Part shown: positions 26,011-35,729 of the stretch, piece after piece
How positions within the stretch are numbered: position 1 is the first letter of the stretch
How the letters are laid out: each line of letters begins with the position of its first letter
Origin: G020348185 sp964525045
Lineage (GTDB): Bacteria > Nitrospirota > Nitrospiria > Nitrospirales > UBA8639
Reading direction: 5' to 3'
DNA: 64,000 nucleotides
Assembly (NCBI GenBank): GCA_964525045.1
Contig: CAZGFD010000002.1
Coordinates: forward strand, 1 to 64,000
The notes under the pieces: generated by a model
The model's input: the letters and a program-made list of their open reading frames with translations, nothing else
Databases searched by the model: none
What the model was told of the DNA's origin: nothing
Program-made: the position numbers and the translations under genes

Positions 26011-27351
26011 TTAGGATTCGGCCTTCGTTTCTTGGACCAGGCAAATAAGATGGCCCTCAGCTAACCTGGTTCGCACTGAGGCACCAATCGGGACATCTTT
26101 ATGGCTCTTCACAATCTTTCGTTCTTTTATTGTTTCCACCACGCTATACCCTCTGGACAATATACTCAGAGGGCTCAGATTATGAAGTGCCGTCATCATC
26201 ATCTCAGATCGAAGGCGCCTCTCTTTTAACGATCCAAAAACTCCACCGATCGTTCTTTTCACCAATTGGGGAATGATTCGTTGGTTTTCCCGTACGAAAT
26301 GGCTCGGGGTCGAGGCATACACATTGGCTTGAAGGGTTACCAGCAGGAGTCGGGATCGTTTTTGAAGGTCTTGTAAAGCCTGATGAAGCCTCAAATCCAA
26401 GTCATCAAGATGCTGACTGTAACGGTAAAACCACGAGACCGGATCTGGCATGGCTCGGTTGACAGCGCTCACCTGATAGAGAAACCGGTCAAGGACGGTA
26501 CGTATGGCCCGTTGAAGCCTGGCGTTCAATTGCTCAATCTGGGCATGCAGATCCCCTAATTGAGGTACAACAATTTCTGCGGCGGCAGAAGGTGTGGGAG
26601 CGCGATAATCGGCAACAAAGTCAGCCAAGGTCACATCAATTTCATGCCCAACTGCGGAAATGACCGGTATGGCTGACTCGGCGATAGCCCGAACAACCAC
26701 CTCCTCATTAAAACACCAAAGGTCTTCTAAGGATCCCCCTCCCCGACCAACAATGAGAACATCGAGATCCATCCGATTCAATGTCTGAATGGCGTTGGCA
26801 ATTTGTTCAGCGGCTCCCTCTCCCTGCACAAGGACGGGATGGATAAGAATATTCGCGATTGGGCAACGGCGCTCAAGAATCGAAAGCATATCACGGATAG
26901 CGGCCCCCTGAGGAGAGGTAATGATCCCAATATTCCTGGGGAGAAAGGGAAGAGACCGTTTTCGATCATCATCGAACAACCCTTCAGCCGCCAATCTTTC
27001 TTTTAACTGTTCGAAGGCGAGTTGAAGGGCTCCGACTCCTTTGGGTTCAACCGACTCCAGGATTAGCTGGTAGTCACCACGCGGTTCATAGACGGTCAGC
27101 CGACCGGCGACAATCACTTCCAAGCCGTCCTTGAGGTCGAATCGAAGCTGCTGGGCGGATCCACGAAAGATGACGGATCGTATTTGGCTCTGTCGATCCT
27201 TGAGGGTGAAATATTGATGGCCCGAAGGCGGGCGACGCAGGTTGGAAATCTCCCCTTCAACCCATACAGTCGGAAATTGACTTTCCAACAGGGATCGAAT
27301 TTGATTGGTCAGTTCTGAAACAGTCAAAACGTGAGGAAGAACGCTTGGCAC
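26011..27351 (-). CDS. xseA: Exodeoxyribonuclease VII large subunit
   Basis: 446 aa. N-terminal OB fold (VSELTNQIRSLLES, VWVEGEISNLRRPPSGH, YFTLKD), then the catalytic domain with IITSPQGAAIRDML, IVGRGGGSLEDLWCFNEE and SAVGHEIDVTLADFVAD, and a C-terminal coiled coil. It is the nuclease subunit of ExoVII. GTG start 27351 lies 11 nt after the metallophosphoesterase gene, showing co-transcription. Confidence 0.94.
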   Translation of the reverse strand: MPSVLPHVLTVSELTNQIRSLLESQFPTVWVEGEISNLRRPPSGHQYFTLKDRQSQIRSVIFRGSAQQLRFDLKDGLEVIVAGRLTVYEPRGDYQLILESVEPKGVGALQLAFEQLKERLAAEGLFDDDRKRSLPFLPRNIGIITSPQGAAIRDMLSILERRCPIANILIHPVLVQGEGAAEQIANAIQTLNRMDLDVLIVGRGGGSLEDLWCFNEEVVVRAIAESAIPVISAVGHEIDVTLADFVADYRAPTPSAAAEIVVPQLGDLHAQIEQLNARLQRAIRTVLDRFLYQVSAVNRAMPDPVSWFYRYSQHLDDLDLRLHQALQDLQKRSRLLLVTLQANVYASTPSHFVRENQRIIPQLVKRTIGGVFGSLKERRLRSEMMMTALHNLSPLSILSRGYSVVETIKERKIVKSHKDVPIGASVRTRLAEGHLICLVQETKAES

Positions 27352-27362
27352 AGGGACGGTCC

Positions 27363-28142
27363 CTATTCCGGAACTTGTACACGCTGAATGCCAATGGCTT
27401 TTCCCGTTAGTCCATCGACCTCAATGAGAGCAGCCTGCAACACCGCTGGACCCGAAGCCACCTCGAAGCGTCTTGGCATTTGGGTAAGAAACTTCTGAAT
27501 AACCGTATCCGGCTTCATGCCGATTACGGAATTTACCGGGCCAGTCATGCCAATGTCCGTGAGATAGGCGGTTCCCCTGGGAAGCATCTGATCATCAGCT
27601 GTCTGGACATGGGTATGGGTTCCGACGACAGCCGATACTTTCCCATCCAAGAAATGTCCCATAGCGGTCTTTTCAGAGGTCGTTTCAGCATGCATATCCA
27701 CAATAATAGCGGGCGTCTGTTCCCGAAGCCTCGCCACCTCACGTTCTGCGACACGAAAGGGGCAATCAAGCGTTGGCATAAAGACCCGTCCCATGACTTG
27801 GAGAATCCCAAGGGTCTCTCCTTTGGCAGTCTCCGCGATCATGGCCCCTCGACCCGGAACCCCTTCCGGATAGTTGGCCGGACGGAGGAGACGTTCATCC
27901 CTTTCAATGAGGCTAATGGCTTCCTTTTTATCCCACGCATGGTTTCCTAACGTAATGACCGAGAGCCCCATATCGAATAAATCGCCCGCGATATCCGGTG
28001 TGATTCCGAAGCCCCCGGCGGCGTTTTCCGCATTCCCAATAACCAGATCCACTTGATCCTGTGAAATGACCTTGTGGAGGCGTTTCATAATCACCCGACG
28101 GCCGGGTTCCCCCACGATATCACCGATAAACAGAATCTTCAT
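27363..28142 (-). CDS. YmdB-family metallophosphoesterase (cyclic nucleotide phosphodiesterase)
   Basis: 259 aa from ATG 28142 (MKILFIGD); the TTG at 28154 is not needed. The metal-binding motifs are complete: GDIVGEPGR, NAENAAGGFG, LGNHAWDKKE, DMHAETTSEK and GTHTHVQTAD. This matches the YmdB/DR1281 family of 2',3'-cyclic nucleotide phosphodiesterases, which in Bacillus acts alongside RNase Y. Here too it follows rny by about 20 nt. Confidence 0.9.
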   Translation of the reverse strand: MKILFIGDIVGEPGRRVIMKRLHKVISQDQVDLVIGNAENAAGGFGITPDIAGDLFDMGLSVITLGNHAWDKKEAISLIERDERLLRPANYPEGVPGRGAMIAETAKGETLGILQVMGRVFMPTLDCPFRVAEREVARLREQTPAIIVDMHAETTSEKTAMGHFLDGKVSAVVGTHTHVQTADDQMLPRGTAYLTDIGMTGPVNSVIGMKPDTVIQKFLTQMPRRFEVASGPAVLQAALIEVDGLTGKAIGIQRVQVPE

Positions 28143-28163
28143 AAATTCGGCCAACCACGCATG

Positions 28164-29741
28164 TCACTTCGCAAATTCAATAAATCGGTTTTCTCGAATC
28201 ACCGTAACCTTAATTTGACCAGGATACGTTAATTCCTGCTCAATCTTTTTGGCTAATTCTCGGGACAGGGTAAAGGTTTTCGCATCATCGAGTTCTCCCT
28301 GTCGAACGATCACGCGAATTTCACGTCCAGCCTGGATCGCATAGGCTTTTTCGACTCCGTTGAACCCTGTGGCCAGCGACTCTAATTTTTCCAGCCGTTT
28401 CACATAGGCCTCCAGGGTCTCCCGCCGGGCTCCAGGCCTCGCCGCAGACAGCGCCTCGGCTGAGGCCACCAACACCGACTCAGGGCATAAAGGTTCAACC
28501 TGTTCATGATGGGCGGCGATCGCATTCACGATCAATTCCGATTCTCCATACTTTTTGGCCATCTCGGCTCCCAACATCGCATGAGTGCCTTCTTCTTCAT
28601 GACTGACAACCTTCCCAATATCATGAAGGAGGGCTCCACGTTTGGCCAATTTGACATCCAACCCCAGCTCGGCTGCCATTATTCCACAGATATACGAAGC
28701 CTCCCGAGCATGATAGAGGTTGTTCTGGCCATAACTCGTGCGATATTTGAGCCGACCTAACAATTTGACGATTTCAGGATGAAAATCAGACAAGCCGACT
28801 TCAAAAATGACTTTCTCGGCTTCTTCTCTCATGATTTTATCAAGGTCAGTTTTGACCTTTTCAACAACCTCTTCAATGCGAGTCGGATGGATACGACCAT
28901 CCTGCATAAGACGTTCAAGGGAGATCTTCGCAATTTCTCGGCGTAAGGGATCGAATCCCGACACAATCACGGCCTCCGGGGTCTCATCTATAATAAGATC
29001 GACCCCTGTCGCGGCTTCTAATGCCCTGATGTTTCGGCCCTCCCGTCCAATAATCCGCCCTTTCATGCCATCACTCGACAAAGGCACCACAGAGATTGTC
29101 GCTTCGTTGACATAATCTCTCGTGATCCGTTGGATGGAATGGGCCACAATTTCCTGGGCTTCCCGTTCAGCATTCTCCCGAGCTTCATCAATAATACGCT
29201 TGCTTAACAAAGCCGCATCAAGCCGGGCTTCACTTTCAATTTCATTCAGAAGTTGTCGCTTGGCCTCTTCAACCGTCATACCGGCAACTCCCTCTAAGGC
29301 TTGGCGGTGCTCTTTGACAACCTGTTCACAAGCCGATTCCCGGCCCGCGATATCGGTCTCCCGCTTTCTTAAAACCTTTTCCTGCTTTCGAATCTCCTCC
29401 TCACGCTTTTCCAAGCCGGAGAACTTGCGGTCATAGCTCTCCTCCCGTTGAAACAGTTTTTTCTCCACCGCGGTTAATTCCGCACGTTTGTCCTTTTCCC
29501 TTCGTTCGATATCAGATTTAGCCTGAAACAGGAGATCTTTTGCCTCAATTTTGGCTTCTTTAAGAATATTCTCTGCATCTCGTTCTGCTGTGTGTTTCAG
29601 CTGTCGGAGATGTTCCTCAGTTTCCAACCGTTTACTGTTTTCACGCTGACGCTGGACAAGTCCCTTCAGTGCAAACCCCAGCACGATACCTACGATTCCA
29701 ATTAAAATTTGTATGATTAGTGCGGTAGAAATGGCAGCCAC
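28164..29741 (-). CDS. rny: Ribonuclease Y
   Basis: 525 aa membrane-anchored endoribonuclease that starts mRNA decay. One N-terminal TM (residues 8-28), a long coiled coil (30-200), a KH domain (GRIIGREGRNIRALEAATG) and an HD domain (ALLHDIGKVVSHEEEGTHA) are in the canonical order. GTG 29741 is the first start, with GGAAGGGG immediately upstream. It is the head of the rny-ymdB-xseA transcript; a stable hairpin (29767-29802) lies in its leader. Confidence 0.95.
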   Translation of the reverse strand: MAAISTALIIQILIGIVGIVLGFALKGLVQRQRENSKRLETEEHLRQLKHTAERDAENILKEAKIEAKDLLFQAKSDIERREKDKRAELTAVEKKLFQREESYDRKFSGLEKREEEIRKQEKVLRKRETDIAGRESACEQVVKEHRQALEGVAGMTVEEAKRQLLNEIESEARLDAALLSKRIIDEARENAEREAQEIVAHSIQRITRDYVNEATISVVPLSSDGMKGRIIGREGRNIRALEAATGVDLIIDETPEAVIVSGFDPLRREIAKISLERLMQDGRIHPTRIEEVVEKVKTDLDKIMREEAEKVIFEVGLSDFHPEIVKLLGRLKYRTSYGQNNLYHAREASYICGIMAAELGLDVKLAKRGALLHDIGKVVSHEEEGTHAMLGAEMAKKYGESELIVNAIAAHHEQVEPLCPESVLVASAEALSAARPGARRETLEAYVKRLEKLESLATGFNGVEKAYAIQAGREIRVIVRQGELDDAKTFTLSRELAKKIEQELTYPGQIKVTVIRENRFIEFAK

Positions 29742-29766
29742 CCCCTTCCAGATATTCTTCAGCTTT

Positions 29767-29802
29767 ACTCTGGTACACCTGTTAACAGGAACAAGCCAGA
29801 GT
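29767..29802 (-). promoter_or_regulatory. Stable hairpin in the leader of rny
   Basis: ACTCTGG (29767-29773) pairs with CCAGAGT (29796-29802); inside it CCTGTTAACAGG (29778-29789) forms a second palindrome. It lies 25-60 nt upstream of the rny start and has no T-run on either side, so it is not a simple terminator. It may be a 5'-leader processing or protein-binding site. Confidence 0.4.
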
Positions 29803-29829
29803 AGCCGGAAATTTCGTTCGTATTCGTAT

Positions 29830-30240
29830 GGGAAAAGAGGGAGGCCTAGAGGCCAGTGCGTCTTACGAAGGATGAGCTGGAACGCGTGTATCCATGGAGA
29901 TGCGCTGGAGAAAGGATGTGAATGCCAGAAGGACTTCCTCTATAGGGAAGGTGGAAGCCAGCGGTCATAAGGGCATGGCTGCAACTGTCCGTGTGAAATG
30001 TTACAGGTAGGCAAATGCCTCTATGGCCAGGTAATTCAGAATTCCTGAGAAAAGACTTCTGAATCGGTTGGCTTTGCCATTGACAGAAAACAATCCTTAG
30101 GCGGGATACAACATTTTTAAATCGCAGTCTTCCAGAAGCACACATCCATAGGGCTAAAGACCTAATGACCCTGATCATCTTTCGTGGCCGGTGTTAACCA
30201 GCCTCCTCTTATTATCCCCTTCTAAACAGAAGAGATTACG
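29830..30240 (-). ncRNA. Structured zapA-rny intergenic region, candidate ncRNA (6S RNA position)
   Basis: The 700-nt gap between zapA and rny has no gene I can defend but holds several small inverted repeats: GGCTGG/CCGGCC near 30190, GGC-AAA-GCC near 30073, AGGC-ATTT-GCCT near 30015, TCAG/CTGA near 30042, plus distant GGATG..CTGGAA and TTCCAG..CATCC segments. In many bacteria 6S RNA lies next to zapA, and in this order before rny. I could not fit the 6S secondary structure by eye, so this is a position-based suggestion with loose ends. Confidence 0.28.
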
Positions 30241-30450
30241 AACACTTCCTTTGAAATTCAATAAGTTACAATTTACTAAGATACCAGACTTACGAAAAAT
30301 TTTCAAGCAACCCTTCAGACCATCATTGGGCCAAAAAGAGGCGTCACTTCACTCCTCCAATCCTGTTAAAAGTGGGAGGTGGAAGAAAAGGCTGTGGTGG
30401 AATAATGGGGTAAAAGTTTGAAATTGCGGGGTTTATTTGTTGAACACGTT

Positions 30451-30744
30451 TCAGACAAGGTGCGCATCCAGTTGCTGCTCAATACTCTGGAGAATTTCCT
30501 GGGCTTTTCGTTCAATGTCCTCTTCACTCCCCTTGTGTCGGCGTTTTTGTTGAAACAACTGATCCGCAATGTTAATAGCCGAGAGGATAGCCAGCTTCGT
30601 GGGAGTTCCCGTTGTCATTTTTTGAGACAACATTCTCATTTGCCCATCCACAAATTTGGCTAATTCATGAAAATACTTCTCATCCGCTTCTCCTTGCAAT
30701 GAAAATCGCTGACCATAGACTTCAACTTCAATGGTTTTGGTCAT
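30451..30744 (-). CDS. zapA: Cell division protein ZapA
   Basis: 97 aa. VEVYGQRFSLQGEADEKYFHELAKFVD is the ZapA globular head (only YGQRFSLQGEADEKY is quoted as signature), followed by a C-terminal coiled coil. ZapA cross-links FtsZ protofilaments and stabilises the Z ring. Its ATG overlaps the stop of the preceding coiled-coil gene (ATGA), so the two are translationally coupled. Confidence 0.9.
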   Translation of the reverse strand: MTKTIEVEVYGQRFSLQGEADEKYFHELAKFVDGQMRMLSQKMTTGTPTKLAILSAINIADQLFQQKRRHKGSEEDIERKAQEILQSIEQQLDAHLV

Positions 30745-30992
30745 GCCCCCCCTCCCGGTGATTCGTTTCCATGATCGAGAATTTCCAATTCATCCAGGAC
30801 TTTTTCAATGCGGGACCGTATATTGGACCGTTCTTCCTCCAAGACATGTAAAAGTGCTTTTTGTTTGTCCAAATCTTCCTGTGCCTTTTGTAGCTGCTTC
30901 CTCAGCTGTATTTTATCTTTTCGTAATTCAACAAGTAAATCAACCAGTTTCCGGACCCGAACCTCCAGGGCTTCTAATTTCTCCAAACTCAC
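30741..30992 (-). CDS. ZapB-like coiled-coil division protein
   Basis: 83 aa, almost entirely one coiled coil (LEALEVRVRKLVDLLVEL, then KIQLRKQLQKAQEDLDKQ). GTG at 30992 with GGAGG about 8 nt upstream is preferred to the longer frame starting at 31064. Overlap with zapA by 4 nt and the ZapB-like size and structure suggest that it works with ZapA at the septum. Sequence identity to ZapB itself cannot be shown by eye because coiled coils lack a signature. Confidence 0.65.
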   Translation of the reverse strand: MSLEKLEALEVRVRKLVDLLVELRKDKIQLRKQLQKAQEDLDKQKALLHVLEEERSNIRSRIEKVLDELEILDHGNESPGGGA

Positions 30993-31149
30993 AGTCGCTC
31001 CTCCGCACCGACGATCAATAATGGACGGTGGCAGGAATATAAGAAGTTCAGGAAAGGCTGTCAAGAGAATCGGTCTGACTGGAATCTTTCCAGTAACGAC
31101 TTTTCTTTAACCGGGTTGCACGACACCATAAGGGTTTGTTGAACTCAAC

Positions 31150-31236
31150 ATCGAATTTCCAACAACGAATTTCGAATCATGAAGTGTGAAGGTTCGACAT
31201 TTATGATTCCTTGTTCGATATTCGATATTTTCCCGA
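31150..31236. repeat. Heptamer-period repeat tract (CGAATTT/TTCGATA-type)
   Basis: Units such as CGAATTT, CCAACAA, CGAATTT, CGAATCA and then TGTTCGA, TATTCGA, TATTTTC keep a 7-nt period over about 85 nt in the gap between the division genes and the TfoX gene. Confidence 0.55.
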
Positions 31237-31299
31237 ATAACGTCAAAAAGCGTTGTTGCGTGGTCCTCCCGCGCAGTCACGTAAAGACATTTGAGAATC

Positions 31300-31608
31300 T
31301 TAGGACCCGATCGCTTCCCATGCCCACCGTATTATACATTCCGGGTCCTCGATGACCTCAGCAGGGACTTCATAGTAATTTTTGAGCGTTTGGGAACGGT
31401 TCGGGCGAAACGGTTTCATCCCCTGTTGCAGGTAATGCGCTTTTGTCCAATCATGCGTTTTAAAGTACAGTCGGCCTTGATGAATGATGCCAAAGAATCG
31501 TCCGTTCTGATATAGTCCGTAACCACCAAACATGGCTCGAGACATCACCCCTGGTATATCACGTAGTTGATCCAGGACAAATTGTTGAAAACTTGATTCC
31601 TTTTTCAA
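31300..31608 (-). CDS. TfoX N-terminal domain protein
   Basis: 102 aa. The sequence RAMFGGYGLYQNGRFFGII and RLYFKTHD matches the TfoX N-terminal domain, followed by YYEVPAEVIEDPE. In competent bacteria TfoX activates DNA-uptake genes; stand-alone N-terminal domain proteins like this are widespread and their role is unclear. Start is TTG 31608 with no strong ribosome site, so a few N-terminal residues are uncertain. Confidence 0.82.
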   Translation of the reverse strand: MKKESSFQQFVLDQLRDIPGVMSRAMFGGYGLYQNGRFFGIIHQGRLYFKTHDWTKAHYLQQGMKPFRPNRSQTLKNYYEVPAEVIEDPECIIRWAWEAIGS

Positions 31609-31896
31609 ATCAGCAAATCCAATTCTAGGCAGTCATAGGGTTCCACTTTCTGATTTTAACTGATGAAGGCATAGATTCTATTCTTCCCCTCCTTTCTTCA
31701 GTAGAATTGTTGTATGATCAATGATGGCGCTATTTTCTCCTTCTCTTCGAGGAGGGTGATGGCGACACCTAGTTTCCTGCGACAAGGAACGTCAAGAATC
31801 CAGCATAGTAGCTTAGTGAGATAAATCAAGAAAGGCGAAAAGAACCCTATCCTTGTCACCTCCATACCAAAATCCACTGGACATTTTGACGGGAAC

Positions 31897-34800
31897 ATGA
31901 CTGACTCTGAAAGGTCATCTTCTCAGGTTTCTTCCCTTCGCGGTCTTCTGGTCTCCCAATTTTGTGGGGCCTTCAATGACAATGCCTGGAAGCTGATGGT
32001 GGCATTTCTGGCCATCAAACAGGTCGCTGCTGACCTGGGGGCTTCTGGTCCGGCCTTCGAAACAGCATCACAGACTCAGACCACCATTGCCTTCGCAATT
32101 TTCACACTCCCCTTGATGTTGATCTCTCTTGTCGCCGGAGTGTTTTCCGACCGCTTCAGCAAACGGTCAGTCATTATCGCCATGAAGGGCGTCGAGGTCG
32201 GGCTGATGACGTTGGGGACGTTGGCATTATTCCTGAACCCTCAGGGTGGTTGGCTCCCGCTCCTGGTACTCGCAGGAATGGGAGCTCAAAGTGCCTTATT
32301 CAGCCCATCCAAATATGGAATCCTACCGGAAATCCTTCCCCACGAACGCCTCTCCGCCGGGAATGGTGCCCTGGAGTTTTGGACCTTTGCAGCCATCATT
32401 TTGGGAACGGCAGCCGGCGGTATTCTGCTTTCCCTGGCAGGACCATCTCCCTGGTTAGCCGGCTTAGTGCTCGTGGCAATGACGCTCATCGGTTTTGTGG
32501 CGGCCTTTTCAATCCCCCGCGTCCCTGTAGCCAGAACCGACGGGGGTGTGGGAGAGACCATACGGGGGGCATGGTCTGCATTATCAGAGGATCCGGTGCT
32601 TCGATTCGGGATGTTGGGTTCCATTACATTTTGGACCATGGCCAGCCTTGTGGGGCAAGACATTATTATTTATGGAAAGGCGGTCTTGGAACTTTCAGAT
32701 GACCAAACCGGCCTGCCCTTGGCCGCCTTTGGAGTGGGAATGGGGATCGGGGCCGTGCTGGCAGGTAAACTCTCTGGCCCCAAGGTAGAGTTTGGCCTCA
32801 TCCCCTATGGCGCGGCCGGCATCTCCTTCTGCCTTTTCATGATTGGCCTCCTCACCCCACAGTTCTGGGGAACGGTACTCTGGATGATTTTGTTAGGGGT
32901 TTCGAGCGGATTCGTCGTGGTCCCGATTAACGCCTTAGTTCAATGGCGCTCTCCGAATGATAGACGAGGAGCGGTCATTGCCTTGACCAATACCGCCGTA
33001 TTTGCCGGTGTACTTTCGGGAACGTTATGCGCGGGAGGGCTGGCCAACCTTGGGTTGGGGTCTAGCCATATTATTGTTGTGGCCGGTGCGGTGACGCTGG
33101 GCGCCACAATCTGGGCTTTGTATCTTTTGCCTGATTCCTTCCTCAGGCTGCTCATGGTCCTGTTCACCCACACCTTCTATCGGCTCCAGGTCATCGGACG
33201 CGAGTATGTACCTGAAAAAACGGGGGCCTTGCTTGTCCCAAACCATGTTTCCTTCATCGATGGCTTCCTTATACTGGCAAGTTTGGATCGACCTGTGCGA
33301 TTTATTGTGGATAAGTATTACTGCGACCACCCTGCTTTTCGGCACGTAGCCAGAATTATGGGAGCCATTCCTATTTCTTCATCCGGGTCGCCAAGGGAGA
33401 TACTCCGGGCCTTTCGTGAATCACGTCAATTCCTCAACGAAGGAGAACTCGTTTGTATATTTCCGGAAGGACAGATCACCCGCAACGGCAGGATGCTGCC
33501 TTTTCATGAAGGCTTCGAACGGATTATTAAAGGACAGGATTTCCCCATCATCCCAATCCATCTGGACCGAGTTTGGGGTAGCATTTTTAGTTTTATTGGT
33601 GGACGATTTTTAACCAAGCTTCCTGAACGGATTCCCTACCCCGTGACGGTTTCGTTCGGAGCCCCTTTACCGGCGGGGACTTCGGCGGACCAAGTCCGCC
33701 AAGCGGTACAGGACCTTGGGGAAGCTGCATGGCAACTGCGAAAGTCCACCAGACGTCCCCTCCATCATTCGTTTGTCTGGGCGATGCGAAAGCATCCTTT
33801 TCAGTTTGCTATGGGCGATCAGAGGAGACCAAAGGTTTCTTGCCTGCAAACCCTGATAGGATCCATCGTGCTGGCTCGAGCCCTTCGCCCCCACTGGAGG
33901 GATCAAAACACCGTCGGCATCTTGCTCCCGCCGAGCGTGGGTGGCGCTTTAGTGAACATCGCCGCAACATTGTCAGGACGGACCACTGTTAATCTCAATT
34001 ACACGGCCGGCCAAGGGGGAATGGAATTCGCTTCTCAACAGGCAAGCCTGGAAACCATCGTGACAAGCCGATTGTTCGTCGAGAAAGCCAAACTTGACCT
34101 TCCTGCGTCGGCCACTCCCGTATGGTTGGAAGATATTCTCCCAACCATACGGCTAAGTGAGAAAATTAAGGCCATGCTGCTGGCGGTCTTCGCACCAGTT
34201 CGATTGATTGAACGAGGCTGCGGGGCATCTTTGCGTCCGACAATGGACGATCTGGCGACCATTATTTTTAGTAGCGGAAGCACGGGAGAACCGAAAGGGG
34301 TGATGTTAAGTCACTTCAACATCGACTCCAATGTGGAAGGCATTGCTCAGGTGTTGCATGTTGATCGCCGTGATCGAATTCTGGGTATTCTCCCCTTTTT
34401 CCATTCCTTCGGGTACTTAGCGACCTTATGGTTTGCGACGATTCATGGCCTGGGGGTTATCTATCATCCGTCGCCGTTGGATGCCGGCCCCATTGGAGAA
34501 CTCATAGAAAAGAAACGCATGACGATTCTTCTTTGCACTCCAACTTTTCTGCAACTATATTTACGTCGCTGTACGCCGAACCAATTCAAGTCCCTCCGGG
34601 TGGTGATCACAGGGGCTGAGAAACTTTCAAAACGGCTGGCCCAAGCTTTCGAAGATAAATTCGGACTTTCAGTCGATGAGGGATATGGGGTGACCGAGTG
34701 TGCACCGGTCATTTCCGTGAATTGTCCCGACTTTCACGCGGCCGGTTTTTTTCAACCAACCTCTCGTCCTGGAACGGTCGGGCAACCGCTTCCCGGAATT

Positions 34801-35346
34801 TCCACACGAATTGTCGATCCGGAAACTTGGGAGCCATTACCAGTAGGAACAGCCGGCATGCTGTTGGTAAAAGGTCCCAATATGATGATCGGCTATTTGG
34901 GGCGGGAGGACCTGACCGCCAAGGTTATGCGGGACGGGTGGTACATCACGGGGGATATTGCCCGGGTCGACGAAGAAGGCTTCATTACGATCACGGATCG
35001 TTTATCCCGGTTCTCAAAGATTGGTGGAGAAATGGTGCCACATGGGAGTATTGAAGAAGCCCTACATCAAGCCGCTGGAGCAGAAACCCGGGTATTGGCG
35101 GTCACCGCCGTTCCAGACGACCTAAAAGGAGAGCAACTCGCTGTTCTGCATACCCTCGACGAAGCCTCTATCCCCACACTCCTCGAAAAAGTCATGGCCA
35201 GTGGGCTTCCCAAGATCTTTCTTCCCCGAAAAGATTCTTTTATTCAAGTTGAACACATTCCGGTTCTTGGAACCGGGAAACTGGATCTTCGTGCACTGAA
35301 ACAAGTAGCCCTGGAGAAACTTGGGAAAAAGCAGCCAGCCCATTAA
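31897..35346 (+). CDS. LplT-PlsC-Aas fusion: lysophospholipid transporter, acyltransferase and acyl-ACP synthetase
   Basis: 1149 aa in three parts. Residues 1-410: a 12-TM MFS module of the LplT type (GAFNDNAWKLMV, GVFSDRFSKR). Residues 425-610: a PlsC acyltransferase domain with NHVSFIDG (NHxxxxD motif) and FPEGQITRNG. Residues 640-1149: an AMP-binding acyl-ACP synthetase (IFSSGSTGEPKGVMLSH, GYGVTECAPV, GWYITGDIARVD). Together they could import lysophospholipids, activate fatty acids and re-acylate, remodelling membrane lipids. In E. coli these are the separate proteins LplT and Aas. ATG 31897. Confidence 0.92.
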   Translation: MTDSERSSSQVSSLRGLLVSQFCGAFNDNAWKLMVAFLAIKQVAADLGASGPAFETASQTQTTIAFAIFTLPLMLISLVAGVFSDRFSKRSVIIAMKGVEVGLMTLGTLALFLNPQGGWLPLLVLAGMGAQSALFSPSKYGILPEILPHERLSAGNGALEFWTFAAIILGTAAGGILLSLAGPSPWLAGLVLVAMTLIGFVAAFSIPRVPVARTDGGVGETIRGAWSALSEDPVLRFGMLGSITFWTMASLVGQDIIIYGKAVLELSDDQTGLPLAAFGVGMGIGAVLAGKLSGPKVEFGLIPYGAAGISFCLFMIGLLTPQFWGTVLWMILLGVSSGFVVVPINALVQWRSPNDRRGAVIALTNTAVFAGVLSGTLCAGGLANLGLGSSHIIVVAGAVTLGATIWALYLLPDSFLRLLMVLFTHTFYRLQVIGREYVPEKTGALLVPNHVSFIDGFLILASLDRPVRFIVDKYYCDHPAFRHVARIMGAIPISSSGSPREILRAFRESRQFLNEGELVCIFPEGQITRNGRMLPFHEGFERIIKGQDFPIIPIHLDRVWGSIFSFIGGRFLTKLPERIPYPVTVSFGAPLPAGTSADQVRQAVQDLGEAAWQLRKSTRRPLHHSFVWAMRKHPFQFAMGDQRRPKVSCLQTLIGSIVLARALRPHWRDQNTVGILLPPSVGGALVNIAATLSGRTTVNLNYTAGQGGMEFASQQASLETIVTSRLFVEKAKLDLPASATPVWLEDILPTIRLSEKIKAMLLAVFAPVRLIERGCGASLRPTMDDLATIIFSSGSTGEPKGVMLSHFNIDSNVEGIAQVLHVDRRDRILGILPFFHSFGYLATLWFATIHGLGVIYHPSPLDAGPIGELIEKKRMTILLCTPTFLQLYLRRCTPNQFKSLRVVITGAEKLSKRLAQAFEDKFGLSVDEGYGVTECAPVISVNCPDFHAAGFFQPTSRPGTVGQPLPGISTRIVDPETWEPLPVGTAGMLLVKGPNMMIGYLGREDLTAKVMRDGWYITGDIARVDEEGFITITDRLSRFSKIGGEMVPHGSIEEALHQAAGAETRVLAVTAVPDDLKGEQLAVLHTLDEASIPTLLEKVMASGLPKIFLPRKDSFIQVEHIPVLGTGKLDLRALKQVALEKLGKKQPAH

Positions 35347-35478
35347 CCAGCTCTCAGCAGGTCTGGTCGGCCTCGCATTCCCATTTACATGGTCCTAGCG
35401 TTTCATCAATCGTAGGTTAATCGTGACCCGAATTTCTATCCAGACATTTCAGCCCTCACCCAACCAAACCGGATTAAA

Positions 35479-35718
35479 ATGTTACTGCTGCTTCGCCAGC
35501 ATCCGGAGATTCATCATCGCTTGCTCTTCGGTACCGACTATCCCCTTCACGTCTTTCACTTTCCCGCTTGGGGCCGTGTTGAACTCACCCGGTTAAAGAA
35601 ACTTATGAAAACGACGAACCGTTTTGATCGCCAATTTCTAATTTGCCGAATGTTGGGGCTGAAATTTGGTTCCTTGCAGGATGTTGTTCCCACACCTCCT
35701 CAACGCTCCGAAAGTTAA
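35479..35718 (+). pseudogene. C-terminal remnant of an amidohydrolase
   Basis: 79 residues beginning LLLLRQHPEIHHRLLFGTDY resemble the C-terminal end of TIM-barrel amidohydrolases: the GTDYPL Asp is the metal ligand of the last strand, followed by a helix-turn region ending ICRMLGL. The rest of the barrel is absent upstream, where about 130 nt of non-coding sequence meet the Aas gene. It is therefore a decayed fragment and unlikely to be functional. The family call rests on one motif and its local context. Confidence 0.5.
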
Positions 35719-35729
35719 GCAGCAAAATT

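Noticed and set aside
31698..31898. 66-codon minus-strand frame before the Aas fusion
   Set aside because: No ribosome site and it lies in the promoter gap; hydrophobic stretch looks accidental.
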